35,383 nt of DNA, taken from NCBI GenBank assembly GCA_029261395.1, contig JAJDBJ010000001.1, forward strand, positions 1-35,383. The letters are read 5' to 3'. A program made the position numbers and the translations under genes. The DNA comes from Nitrospinaceae bacterium (GTDB lineage Bacteria > Nitrospinota > Nitrospinia > Nitrospinales > Nitrospinaceae). Below the pieces are notes generated by a model that saw only the letters and a program-made list of their open reading frames with translations, had not been told where the DNA came from and ran no database searches. How positions within the stretch are numbered: the stretch's first letter is position 1; each line of letters begins with the position of its first letter. Below, in pieces: positions 16,687 to 24,458 of this stretch.

Positions 16687-18027
16687 TCATTTCACATCGG
16701 CGGCACACCGAAATCCAACTCCCTCAATCCGGTAACCGGGGTAAAACACCTTACGGCTGGAGGGACGAAGCATAAAGGCTGTTGTCTCCCACGCCCCTCC
16801 CCGCACCACTTTACGGCTGGCCGATCGTTCAGCCAGAAACAAACTGTCGGGCTCACCTTGCCCGGGTTTCTGGGAAATTTGAAGAAGAGCGCCTTTCGGG
16901 TTTTCTTTGGGGCTGATGATGTAATAACCTTCATGATAGGAATCAAACACCCACTCGCTGACATTACCAGCCATGTCATGGAGTCCGAACGGATTAGGAG
17001 AGAAAGATCCTATCGGCGCTGTATTTTTGAACCCATCCGAAATCTCCGGAGAGCGTACATTGAGAGCGCATTCCCGGTCGCAAAAATTGGCTTTTCCAGA
17101 TTCTATCTGTTCTCCCCAGTAGAATTCGGAAGTGGTGTTCCCCCGCGCCGCATACTCCCATTCCGCCTCCGTAGGCAGTCGCTTCCCGGACTTCTGGCAG
17201 TACTCGCTGGCCTCCATCCATGTCACGCTGTCTGCCGGAAGATTGGCCCCAGGAAATAACGAGGGGTTGCCATCCATTTTGGCCTGAAAATCTTTTTGTG
17301 TTACCTCGTACTTATCCATGGTGAATGAAGAAACACATACTTCATGCGCAGGTCTTTCGAGAGGACTGCCCTGGTCGCTTCCCATTTTAAAACAGCCCCC
17401 TTTGATGACGACCATTTCCACCGGCTTTCCAGCTTGAGCACTGGCAATCATCTTCTTTTTGACTTTTTCCCGTAATTCGACCACACGTTCCCGGATAATG
17501 CGGGGTATGCCGACATACTTGATACTGACCTGGCTTTTCGGGAAAAGTTTGACTTTTCCGTCATTCGACAGAAAGATGCGGTAATATTCCGTAGGCATTA
17601 ACATTTGATTTTTTATATAGGGGCTTGAGCTTTCTTCGCTGATTTCCATCTTCACCACGGTTTCGTCTACCAGCTCCCCTGAAATGGGCTCCGTTTTATC
17701 TTTCAAATAAATTAGAACCTGGCGTCCTCCTGTTACCTTCAACGCCAACAAACGATCTATCAAGTTATTTGCTTCCTTCACCTTTCCCAATTCGAATTTG
17801 ATTTCCGCAAGGGCTTTCATGGCTCTATAACCTTCCGGATTGGCCGCCGCCGCCTGGGTGAAGAAATTTTCCGCTAAAACTAATTTGCCTTTGGCCCGGG
17901 CTTGCTCACCCTTTGCTATAAGGTTTTCGCCTGCCCCAAATGCAGAAATCGGGGATACACTCACAGCCAACACAAACAAACAAAAGGTAACTATGTGAAT
18001 ACGGTGAGACTCAGGATAATTTTTCAT
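16687..18027 (-). CDS. Exported TPR/FGE-sulfatase-like (SUMF1-fold) protein, tandem paralogue
   Basis: It has the same architecture as the downstream neighbour: a signal peptide (HIVTFCLFVLAVSVSPISAFG), TPR-like helices (about 35-95: KGKLVLAENFFTQAAAANPEGYRAMKAL region), a linker with SQVSIKYVGIPR (about 165-176), then the SUMF1-fold domain from about 205 to 446. The latter contains MGSDQGSPLERPAHEV, RLPTEAEWEYAARG, GLHDMAGNVSEWVF, VVRGGAWETTAF and EGVGFRCAADVK. The FGE catalytic Cys pair is missing here too. Extra cysteines in NFCDRECALN are shared with the paralogue and may form a disulfide. Compared with that paralogue, an insertion of about 18 residues precedes VVRGGAW. The gap to the upstream gene is 45 bases. 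The duplication implies that two related binding surfaces are useful to the system. Confidence 0.87.
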   Translation of the reverse strand: MKNYPESHRIHIVTFCLFVLAVSVSPISAFGAGENLIAKGEQARAKGKLVLAENFFTQAAAANPEGYRAMKALAEIKFELGKVKEANNLIDRLLALKVTGGRQVLIYLKDKTEPISGELVDETVVKMEISEESSSPYIKNQMLMPTEYYRIFLSNDGKVKLFPKSQVSIKYVGIPRIIRERVVELREKVKKKMIASAQAGKPVEMVVIKGGCFKMGSDQGSPLERPAHEVCVSSFTMDKYEVTQKDFQAKMDGNPSLFPGANLPADSVTWMEASEYCQKSGKRLPTEAEWEYAARGNTTSEFYWGEQIESGKANFCDRECALNVRSPEISDGFKNTAPIGSFSPNPFGLHDMAGNVSEWVFDSYHEGYYIISPKENPKGALLQISQKPGQGEPDSLFLAERSASRKVVRGGAWETTAFMLRPSSRKVFYPGYRIEGVGFRCAADVK

Positions 18028-18072
18028 AGTTCGGTTCCCTATGTTTAAAAAAACTCAATAACTCTAACTCCT

Positions 18073-18405
18073 TCATTCACAACAAGACCCTTTCGTTTTG
18101 GCCTGGGCTAAGGCATTACGTATTAATGACTCCGGCGGAACCCCTTTTGGAGCCCCATCCACAGAATAAATTCTGCATTTCCGCCCATAACCCTGCTCGG
18201 CAATACCCTTTGCTTCAATATCCTGATTGTTGATCCTGATCGAAGGGGATCCCGCAAACCGAACTTCCTGGGCCATTGAATCCGAGACTACGTCGGTTTT
18301 TTTAACCGGCACGGTGATCCCTTCTTTTTCCATCATTTTTTCCAGAAGTTGAAGGGCGGGCTCATGATGGGGACAGCCTTCAAAATAAAGAAATTCGACT
18401 TCCAT
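18073..18405 (-). CDS. Thioredoxin-like 'DF' family protein with CPHH and C-terminal Cys-Cys
   Basis: The 110-residue protein opens EVEFLYFEGCPHHEPAL, a thioredoxin-fold start with Cys11 where a CxxC first cysteine (or selenocysteine in relatives) sits. RFAGSPSIRINNQDIE follows (the cis-Pro strand, 'GSPSIRI'), then YGRKCRIY (Cys77), and it ends with GSCCE. This matches small cytoplasmic proteins annotated as DF-family (seleno)proteins or alkylmercury-lyase-like thioredoxins, often near metal or metalloid genes. There is no signal peptide. The C-terminal vicinal cysteines would suit thiol-based metal transfer. A GGAG site precedes the ATG. Its place two genes below merP-like fits a cytoplasmic thiol partner of MerT, but that is inference. 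Confidence 0.75.
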   Translation of the reverse strand: MEVEFLYFEGCPHHEPALQLLEKMMEKEGITVPVKKTDVVSDSMAQEVRFAGSPSIRINNQDIEAKGIAEQGYGRKCRIYSVDGAPKGVPPESLIRNALAQAKTKGSCCE

Positions 18406-18464
18406 TTTTTATCTCCATCCAAATTATTTAAATTCACAAATGTTGCATTCGCTTCGTTGGCTAT

Positions 18465-19016
18465 TCAATAGGCCGCATAAACATCTGCGTGTTCCATCAA
18501 TTCGATCATTTCTATAAGGTCGATCGGGTCGAGGTTGGAGTCAATTTCTTCCGGTTCAATTTTATAAAGAAGCATCATGGTCCGGTTGATATACAGCTTG
18601 ACACCCAACTCTTTTAAAAAACCCAGATACTCCCCATAATTGTGAGGGATTTGTTCGAGCGGATAATCAAACTGTTGGGATAAAGCTTTTCTCTCCCGTT
18701 CCGGTAATTTGGCACGATCCATATCTGTTTTCGTTGAATCCCAGAACCCTTTCTTTTTTACCGAGGTCACCGCGCTACCATCAAACATCAGGATGACTTC
18801 ATGTCCTTTACTCAAAGCGGCCCAGGCCACGTTCGGAACCACGCAAATTTGAGCATCGTCCTCATCCAGAGAAGTTTTGACATGAAAGAGAAATGTTTGA
18901 GTTTTTGGGGAAGAAATGCCGTTATCCCCAAAAGAATTCTCCTCGGCCCCGACGGAGGAGGAAATAAGAAGGACCAAAAACAAAAAATTAAATATCTTTA
19001 CAATTAAGTGTTTCAT
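18465..19016 (-). CDS. Exported DsrE-family-like protein
   Basis: The start is taken at ATG 19016 behind a GAGAGAG site; an upstream TTG (19037) is less likely. A signal peptide (FNFLFLVLLISSSVGA) precedes a domain with FLFHVKTSLDEDDAQICVVPNVAWAALSKGHEVILMFDGSAV. This resembles DsrE/DsrF-like proteins (TusBCD fold), where a Cys after the first helix handles sulfur. The later YGEYLGFLKELGVKLYINRTMMLLYKI matches the 'elg.kly.c..s' region, although here the usual second Cys is Asn (YINR). DsrE-like proteins carry persulfide sulfur in sulfur relay or oxidation. A periplasmic copy next to mercury-transport genes could act on sulfide or thiols that bind metal. Function unproven. Confidence 0.72.
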   Translation of the reverse strand: MKHLIVKIFNFLFLVLLISSSVGAEENSFGDNGISSPKTQTFLFHVKTSLDEDDAQICVVPNVAWAALSKGHEVILMFDGSAVTSVKKKGFWDSTKTDMDRAKLPERERKALSQQFDYPLEQIPHNYGEYLGFLKELGVKLYINRTMMLLYKIEPEEIDSNLDPIDLIEMIELMEHADVYAAY

Positions 19017-19074
19017 ACAGTAACTCTCTCTCTTCAATCAAAATAATTTGTAAACATGAGTGATTATCCTCATC

Positions 19075-19473
19075 CTAGTTAAATAAACCAAAGAAACTAA
19101 AGCCAGCATCCGTGAGCAAAATCACCTCCCGGGGCTCGCCGACAGATAAAATCACCGCTCGAAATCCATCGCTTTTAAGAGCCGATACCAACTGAGCTCC
19201 TTCCACCTTTCCAGGAATGGTTTCAACTATCGTATGACTGCCCGCTTTATCAAACTGAGTCACCCGAGCGTCACGCACTCCCGGTAAATTTTTTAATGCT
19301 TTCCGGACATCCGGAATGCAAGTTCTGCATTTGAGACCTGTTACTTTAAGTTGATATTGCTGGAGCTTTTCCATTTTTAAGTTTTCCGCTGGTTCCGCTT
19401 GCAGGGGCCAGGGGTAAGAAAACAAAATCACAGCCGACAAAACGGCAATTTTATATTTTAAAAAGGTCTTCAT
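19075..19473 (-). CDS. merP: MerP-like periplasmic heavy-metal-binding (HMA) protein
   Basis: A signal peptide (about 1-26) leads into an HMA domain. QLKVTGLKCRTCIPDVRKALKNLPGV carries the metal-binding CxxC at 49-52 in the classic loop, and the ferredoxin-like fold continues to about residue 108 (LVSALKSDGFRAVI). MerP delivers Hg(II) from the periplasm to MerT. This protein is longer than MerP (132 against about 91) because of a 20-residue hydrophobic tail (ILLTDAGFSFFGLF) that might interact with the membrane. It is 6 bases downstream of merT, the standard merTP order. The symbol is given by context; Cu or other soft-metal binding is possible. Confidence 0.83.
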   Translation of the reverse strand: MKTFLKYKIAVLSAVILFSYPWPLQAEPAENLKMEKLQQYQLKVTGLKCRTCIPDVRKALKNLPGVRDARVTQFDKAGSHTIVETIPGKVEGAQLVSALKSDGFRAVILSVGEPREVILLTDAGFSFFGLFN

Positions 19474-19479
19474 TTTATT

Positions 19480-19809
19480 TCACCGAAGGTAGGGATAAAT
19501 AAAAAGAATGAGGGCAAGTCCCGTCGCGATCCAAAGGAATGTACCGTTTCTTTTCCGTTTCCTGGGCACCACCTCACAAGCGAGGGAGTTTTCTTTGTTT
19601 CCTTTTCGATAACGGATATAAAACGCTGTCCCCAACAACAGGAATGCCAGAACCATCATCGGCAAATGGAGAAAACCAAAGTCCCGGGCAAAACTGATGG
19701 CACCCACCCCAAATCCCAGTCCACCCAGAATAACGGGACCCACACAACAAACGGATCCCAGGACCGCCGCTGTAATGCCACCCAAACCTGTCAATTTTTC
19801 TTTGTTCAT
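19480..19809 (-). CDS. merT: MerT-like mercuric ion transporter
   Basis: MerT moves Hg(II) through the inner membrane from MerP to cytoplasmic thiols. The 109-residue protein has three membrane segments (about 8-40, 47-66, 90-107). The first contains the vicinal cysteines Cys21-Cys22 in GSVCCVGPVILGGLG, exactly the MerT TM1 motif. MerT normally has a second Cys pair in its cytoplasmic loop; here only one loop Cys (SLACEV, 78) remains. It is followed after 6 bases by the MerP-like gene. No MerA reductase is in the window, so the fate of imported metal is unclear. The start has an AGGA site. Confidence 0.88.
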   Translation of the reverse strand: MNKEKLTGLGGITAAVLGSVCCVGPVILGGLGFGVGAISFARDFGFLHLPMMVLAFLLLGTAFYIRYRKGNKENSLACEVVPRKRKRNGTFLWIATGLALILFIYPYLR

Positions 19810-19824
19810 ACTGCATTTTCCTGG

Positions 19825-20829
19825 TTAGAAAGGTTGTGGTCCACCCTCCATGCCATAGTGAGGATCCGTTTTTTCATACCGTTCAATCGTGTTGGTCAGA
19901 TTTTTCAAATTTTCCGATTTGTTCAATGCCTTGGCTCCAGATGCTCCAATATTATTTCCCCAAATATTCAAAATCCTCAGTTGGCTCAACATTGAAGACC
20001 CAGCAATGTCCAAAGCTCCTTGGGCCGTGATTTGATTCCAATCCAAATTTAACTCCTTCAGGTGAAGCAAAGCAGGTGATTGAGCCAAAAGCTTAGCTCC
20101 TGTATCCCCTATTCGGTTTCGCTTGAGGATTAATATTTTCAATGAGGTTTCCGTCGATATTTTATTAAGGACTTTCATGGCTTTCGGGCCGATGTTATTT
20201 CCCTGTAAGTTCAGGTGGACAAGATTTTTCATATATGGGGATCGAATAATGGCGATGAAGCCGTCATCCCCGATATTATTATTGGTCAGCTTAAGTTGCT
20301 TTAAGTTTTTGAAATTTTCCGATTGTGCCAATACCTGGGCTCCCTCCGGACCAATCTGGTTTTGAGAGAGATCCAAATATTTCAAATTACGTATGAATGG
20401 GGACGCCGCGAGCGCACTGATTCCTTCCGGCCCAATATGGTTTCCCCACAATTGCAATGAGGTGATAGATTTGAAGTTTTCAGATTGAGCAATGGCTTGA
20501 ATGCCTTTGGGGCCAACTTTATTGTGGTTTAAGCTGAATACTTTTAAGTTCTTTAGAAATTTAGATTCGGCCAGCGCCTTTGCCCCCTCATCTGTAATGT
20601 CATGAATCTCCAGGATCAATGTTTCCACTTTCCTAATCATGCGGGATTTGGCCAGTTTTTTAATGCCTTCATCACCTAAAACCCCACTGCGTTTCATGTT
20701 TAAATACTTACCCCCCTGCTTCAGGTCGCTGAAAATTGAAGGGTTGATGTCATAGGCCCAGGTGCAGGAAATCCCAGGCACCAGACTGCAAAACAAGATA
20801 AATAACAACTGGATTGATTTATTTTTCAT
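19825..20829 (-). CDS. Exported leucine-rich repeat (RNI-like) protein
   Basis: The start is set at ATG 20829, 13 bases after the stop of the NHL gene; a TTG at 20862 in the same frame would overlap that gene. A signal peptide (about 1-25, ending near GISC or TWA) may be lipoprotein-like but lacks a perfect lipobox. About ten 24-residue RNI-type repeats follow, such as LQLWGNHIGPEGISALAASPFIRNL. The consensus has L-x-L-x-x-N-x-I-G-x-x-G-A-x-x-[LI]-A-x-S, shared with the LRR proteins at 10424 and 29531. It lies directly before merT. Such arrays are protein-binding scaffolds; here it may organise the exported parts of the system. Confidence 0.85.
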   Translation of the reverse strand: MKNKSIQLLFILFCSLVPGISCTWAYDINPSIFSDLKQGGKYLNMKRSGVLGDEGIKKLAKSRMIRKVETLILEIHDITDEGAKALAESKFLKNLKVFSLNHNKVGPKGIQAIAQSENFKSITSLQLWGNHIGPEGISALAASPFIRNLKYLDLSQNQIGPEGAQVLAQSENFKNLKQLKLTNNNIGDDGFIAIIRSPYMKNLVHLNLQGNNIGPKAMKVLNKISTETSLKILILKRNRIGDTGAKLLAQSPALLHLKELNLDWNQITAQGALDIAGSSMLSQLRILNIWGNNIGASGAKALNKSENLKNLTNTIERYEKTDPHYGMEGGPQPF

Positions 20830-20842
20830 AGCTTCAATTAAC

Positions 20843-23008
20843 TTAAGGGAAATTATGGACAATTAAATTAACCTCCAGGCCTTCATGCAAATATCCTTTG
20901 TGTTCCTGTCCGGCAATGGTGGTAATAATTCCATTAAGATCGATTTTTCGGATACGATTGTTCACCCGATCCGTAAAATACAAATTACCCTGGGAATCAA
21001 ATACCATACTGTGGGGACTGTTCAATTGTGCCTTCGTGGCCGGGCCGCCATCGCCGCTGAATCCCATGGTTCCCGTACCTGCAACCTGATGAATATTTCC
21101 ATCCTTGTCAATTTTTCGGATGCTGTGAGCCCGCTCTTCTGCGATGTATAGCTCACCTGAAGGGGAAAATGCCAGATCTCCGGGAGACCGGATTCCTGCC
21201 GACAAAGCCGACCCTCCATTTCCAGTATCTTCAAAATCGCCATTCCCAGCGATGATGACCACCTCACCGTTTTTTGTAATTTTTCTGACTTTACTGCTTC
21301 CTATATCGGAGACATAAATGTTTCCTGAGGGATCCAGAACAATGCCATTGGGGCGAATGCTCCCATCTGCCAGAGCGCTCCAGTTTTTTTCGGCAACCCG
21401 GGTGATGATTCCCTGAGGGTCAATTTTTCGGATAAAGGGATTGGATGCGTCCGCCACAAATAAATTCCCATGCGGGTCCACAGCGATATCGCGAATAGCA
21501 TAAAAAGAAGCCTCCCGGGCCGGGCCGCCATCTCCTTTAGAACCCAGTAAGCTGTCTCCAGCAAACCAGGTGATATTGCCTTGGGAATCAATTTTTCTGA
21601 TTTTCCAACCGTTGCCAGACCGTGTCACTACAAATACATTATTATTGCTGTCCAAGGTCATTGCGGAAGGCCAATACAAGTCGGCTTTCTTTGCGGGTCC
21701 GCCATCCCCACTGTTCCCCGGTTTGCCGGTTCCGGCGAAATTGGTGATGAAACCGCTCGAATTAATTTTTCGGATTTTGTTGTGCATTTGATCCGCCACG
21801 ATCAGATTCCCTTTCTTGTCCATAATTAAACCCGAAGGGATTTCCAGCGTGGCCCCCAAGGCATACCCCTGATCGCCCTTACTCAAACTTTTTCCGTTAC
21901 CGGCAATCGTTTCTATGCGTTGACTCTGGAAATTCAATTTACGTATACGAAAATTTGAGCGGTCCACAATATAGAGATTTTTTTCATCTGGCGACAAGGC
22001 CAAAGCAAACGGCAAGTGCAAATTGGTTTGGGTGGCTAATCCCTGGTCGCCATTAAAATGGGTCTTCCCGGTTCCAGCGATGCTGGAGATGATCCCCAGG
22101 GGTGTGACTTTGCGGACCAGGCTGTTGTTCCTGTCAGCTATATAGAGGTTGCCTTTTTTATCAACGACAACATTGGTGGGGTAAGCTAGGTTGGCTTGGG
22201 TGGCAGGTCCTTGGTCACCACGAGAGGCAAATAAGCCATCCCCGGCCACGGTTGTTATGATCCCGTCGTTATCTACTTTGCGGATCTGGTTGTTTCCTCT
22301 GTCGGCAATGTACAAATTGCCCTGCTGATCTAAGGTAATCCCAAAGGGAAATTTCAAAAAGGCATCCAAGGCCAGGTCATTGTCTCCGCCAAACCAAGGC
22401 ACACCGAGACCGGCAAACGTGGTGATGATTCCGTGGAAATCCACTTTGCGAATACGATGATTGGAGCGGTCGGAAATGTACAGGTTGCCCTTGGCGTCGC
22501 AGGCCACATCAGAGGGCAAATTTAAACTCGCTTTGATGGCAGGTCCATCATCCCCATCAAAATCAGCAACTCCAATTCCGGCCACTGTGGTGATGATCCC
22601 CTGTGGAGATACCTTGCGAATACGGTGATTATTTCGGTCAGCAATGTATAAATTTCCCTTTTTGTCGAAAGTCAAACCGGCGGGGTTGTTCAAGGAAGCT
22701 TCCAGGGCCGGGCCACCATCCCCGTTGAACCCCGCCCCACCGTTTCCGGCGACAGTAGTGATGATTCCCTTTTTATCAATTTTTCTTATACGGTTTTTTG
22801 ATCGATGGGAGATAAAGATATTACCTTCGGAATCCACGGCTATACCATCGACCAGGCTTAAAATTACCGAGGTGGCCGGTTTTCCGTCTCCAATTACTGG
22901 AAAAGGATTTAATTCTTTATTGGCAAATACCTTGCCAGGGATTAAACTCCCGACAAAATAAAGGGCAATTGAAATTAAAAATAATGTTTTAATTTTTTTA
23001 ATAAACAT
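20843..23008 (-). CDS. Exported NHL-repeat beta-propeller protein
   Basis: After a signal peptide (KTLFLISIALYFVGSLIPGKVFA) the 721-residue protein is almost entirely NHL repeats, each about 55-58 residues. The core reads G-I-I-T-T-V-A-G-x-G, then GDGGPA, then L-x-x-P-x-x-[IV]-x-x-D-x-x-G-N-[LI]-Y-[IV]-[AS]-D, then N-x-x-I-R-K-[IV]. I count twelve units, enough for two six-bladed propellers. NHL propellers bind peptides, RNA or, in enzymes, metals and lyase substrates; here the 'GDGGPA' type is the common extracytoplasmic version of unknown ligand. It is the first gene after merR (34-base gap, CGAGG ribosome-binding site). The DNA is internally repetitive, which favours copy-number changes and misassembly. 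Confidence 0.9.
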   Translation of the reverse strand: MFIKKIKTLFLISIALYFVGSLIPGKVFANKELNPFPVIGDGKPATSVILSLVDGIAVDSEGNIFISHRSKNRIRKIDKKGIITTVAGNGGAGFNGDGGPALEASLNNPAGLTFDKKGNLYIADRNNHRIRKVSPQGIITTVAGIGVADFDGDDGPAIKASLNLPSDVACDAKGNLYISDRSNHRIRKVDFHGIITTFAGLGVPWFGGDNDLALDAFLKFPFGITLDQQGNLYIADRGNNQIRKVDNDGIITTVAGDGLFASRGDQGPATQANLAYPTNVVVDKKGNLYIADRNNSLVRKVTPLGIISSIAGTGKTHFNGDQGLATQTNLHLPFALALSPDEKNLYIVDRSNFRIRKLNFQSQRIETIAGNGKSLSKGDQGYALGATLEIPSGLIMDKKGNLIVADQMHNKIRKINSSGFITNFAGTGKPGNSGDGGPAKKADLYWPSAMTLDSNNNVFVVTRSGNGWKIRKIDSQGNITWFAGDSLLGSKGDGGPAREASFYAIRDIAVDPHGNLFVADASNPFIRKIDPQGIITRVAEKNWSALADGSIRPNGIVLDPSGNIYVSDIGSSKVRKITKNGEVVIIAGNGDFEDTGNGGSALSAGIRSPGDLAFSPSGELYIAEERAHSIRKIDKDGNIHQVAGTGTMGFSGDGGPATKAQLNSPHSMVFDSQGNLYFTDRVNNRIRKIDLNGIITTIAGQEHKGYLHEGLEVNLIVHNFP

Positions 23009-23042
23009 TTTTACCTCGAACCAAATTCAAATCTCCCTTGAT

Positions 23043-23453
23043 TCAAAAACTATTTTGGGATTCAAACTTGGAAAGAATAGGACAATCGTTTGTTGGGATC
23101 GCTTCTTCGCACTGTTTTATCAGCTCTTTAAGTGATTTTTTTATAATCCTTAAAGTTTTTATTTTGATTTCAACATCCTCCAACTTTGCCTGAGCTTTTT
23201 TCATGGCCCCTTCACAACTTTTATTTTTGTAAATCCGTAACTTCAATAATTCAAGAATTTCATTTAAGCTGAACCCCAATGTCTGCGCATTTTTTATGAA
23301 TCGAATCCTGGTGATATCCTCCTCCGTATAAAGCCTATACCCCGCCTCTGAGCGTTTAGGAGGGTCGATGAGTTTTCTTTTTTCGTAATACCTGAGGGCC
23401 TCAACATTCACGTCACATTTTTTAGCCAATTCCCCTCGTGTCATAGTTTCCAT
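23043..23453 (-). CDS. merR: MerR-family transcriptional regulator with Hg(II)-type cysteine triad
   Basis: The N-terminal winged helix-turn-helix is clear (TRGELAKKCDVNVEALRYYEKRKLIDPPKRSEAGYRLY), followed by a dimerisation helix and a short metal-binding tail. Cysteines fall at 80, 115 and 124. The spacings of 35 and 9 equal those of the three Hg(II) ligands of Tn501/Tn21 MerR (82, 117, 126). The 136-residue length is close to MerR (144). It is the first gene of the leftward block, and a MerR-type promoter with a 20-base spacer lies just upstream, so it is probably autoregulated and controls the whole block. Unlike classical mer loci, the regulator is not divergent from merT but co-directional. 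Confidence 0.9.
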   Translation of the reverse strand: METMTRGELAKKCDVNVEALRYYEKRKLIDPPKRSEAGYRLYTEEDITRIRFIKNAQTLGFSLNEILELLKLRIYKNKSCEGAMKKAQAKLEDVEIKIKTLRIIKKSLKELIKQCEEAIPTNDCPILSKFESQNSF

Positions 23454-23478
23454 ATCACTCTCCTAAGAACTCTGTTAA

Positions 23479-23510
23479 AAGATACACCCTGTATCTTAGT
23501 ACAATGTCAA
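23479..23510 (-). promoter_or_regulatory. MerR-type promoter and operator upstream of merR
   Basis: Read leftward: TTGACA (23510-23505), a 20-base spacer, then TATCTT (23484-23479) as -10. The perfect dyad AAGATAC-AGGGT-GTATCTT (23497-23479) covers most of the spacer and the -10. Over-long 19-20 base spacers with a dyad between the hexamers are the hallmark of promoters activated by DNA distortion by MerR-family regulators. The ATG of merR lies 26 bases downstream of the -10, behind AGGAGAG. Confidence 0.85.
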
Positions 23511-23842
23511 TAGTCAGAACTACTTTTTTTGCTCCAAGCAAAAATTGAATTAACTCCTTATTATTAAATAGGTTATATTTTTGAGTTGTGACTTTTCTAA
23601 GCTCGGGCACACGAAAATAGACAGGTACCTCGCTGAAAAGCTGGAGGAAGCTGGAGATTGAAAAAATTTATTGATAGGCGGTTGTATCGCTGTCGAGTCG
23701 GGGGCCTGTTGCTCAGGGGGTTGGGGGGTACGTTTCGATCATTTTTGGTCGGGCAAGGATAAGTCATAGTGGAGAATATTTTGGTGTTTCTGCAATAAGT
23801 GGGGCTATTTTGGGACTATTTAGGGACCAGAAGCACATATAA
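23511..23842. other. Intergenic stretch between mer promoter and tRNA terminator
   Basis: No supported gene. A 26-codon open frame at 23581-23661 (plus strand) ends KLGHTKIDRYLAEKLEEAGD but has no good start and could be the tail of a lost gene. Two imperfect 11-base tandem copies (CTATTTTGGGA, CTATTTAGGGA) lie at 23805-23826. The position just 3' of a tRNA gene makes this a likely old integration junction, but no attachment-site duplicate was found. Confidence 0.4.
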
Positions 23843-23874
23843 ATAAAAAAGGCCTACAGGAAAACCTGTAAGCC
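23843..23874 (-). terminator. Rho-independent terminator after tRNA-Arg
   Basis: On the minus strand a 10-base-pair stem (GGCTTACAGG / CCTGTAGGCC, one G-U pair) with a TTTT loop is followed by TTTTTTATTT. It lies 11 bases beyond the CCA end of the tRNA and should end that transcript before it enters the mer-like block. Confidence 0.85.
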
Positions 23875-23885
23875 ATTGTTCTAAT

Positions 23886-23962
<77 letters not shown>

Positions 23963-23987
23963 ATGATTTGTTTCGAATGTGTGAAGC

Positions 23988-24314
23988 TTAAACTCCGTCT
24001 TCGGTATCTGGTGCGGCAATACTTCCCGTAGTCACTTTATCATCTTTGCCGAAATCCCGAATCATGTCGACGCGCAGTTTCCACCACTTAACTTCTTCCT
24101 TCAATTCTTGGGCAAGTTCGGGAGACGTAAACAGTTTGATTTCATATCCCGCTTCCAACCGTGCTTCGATGGTGTCAGGAAGTGAAAGGTTGCATTCCGC
24201 CATCACGGTGATGGGGTTCTTTGCCAGCTTCTTTCGGAAGTCGTCGTCGGTAACCGCCTTGGTCGCTATCTGCTTCCATTTGTCATTCAATTCTACTTTG
24301 CGTTTGTTCTTCAT
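23988..24314 (-). CDS. Small nitrile-hydratase-leader-like (NHLP-like) protein
   Basis: From ATG 24314 (AGAGG just upstream) the protein has 108 residues. KWKQIATKAVTDDDFRKKLAKNPITVMAE (about 12-40) matches the N-terminal segment of nitrile hydratase alpha and of NHLP/TOMM precursor leaders ('I..kA..D..F...L..dP...l.e..i.lP'). The LSLPDTIEARLEAGYEIKLF stretch follows, as in those leaders. The rest (about 63-108) has no Cys/Ser/Thr-rich core and no CTxC metal motif, so it is neither a nitrile hydratase nor an obvious RiPP precursor. No modifying enzyme is next to it. It may be a free-standing regulator or a degenerate precursor. It lies between tRNA-Arg and alaS, all leftward. Confidence 0.65.
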   Translation of the reverse strand: MKNKRKVELNDKWKQIATKAVTDDDFRKKLAKNPITVMAECNLSLPDTIEARLEAGYEIKLFTSPELAQELKEEVKWWKLRVDMIRDFGKDDKVTTGSIAAPDTEDGV

Positions 24315-24458
24315 AAGCCTCTCGTTCGGTTCACTTACGCCTGACGAGTCGGACTCTGAAGGCAAGTGAACATTTTATTTATAAGTATGCCCAAGGGTAT
24401 AATACAGCGGTGAGGAAGGCAAACATTAATCGCGGGGGCATTGGGATTCAGCCCTTTG

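Noticed and set aside
23805-23826. Two 11-base tandem copies next to the tRNA as integrase arm sites
   Set aside because: Only two imperfect copies and no intact integrase or core site, so the assignment would be guesswork.
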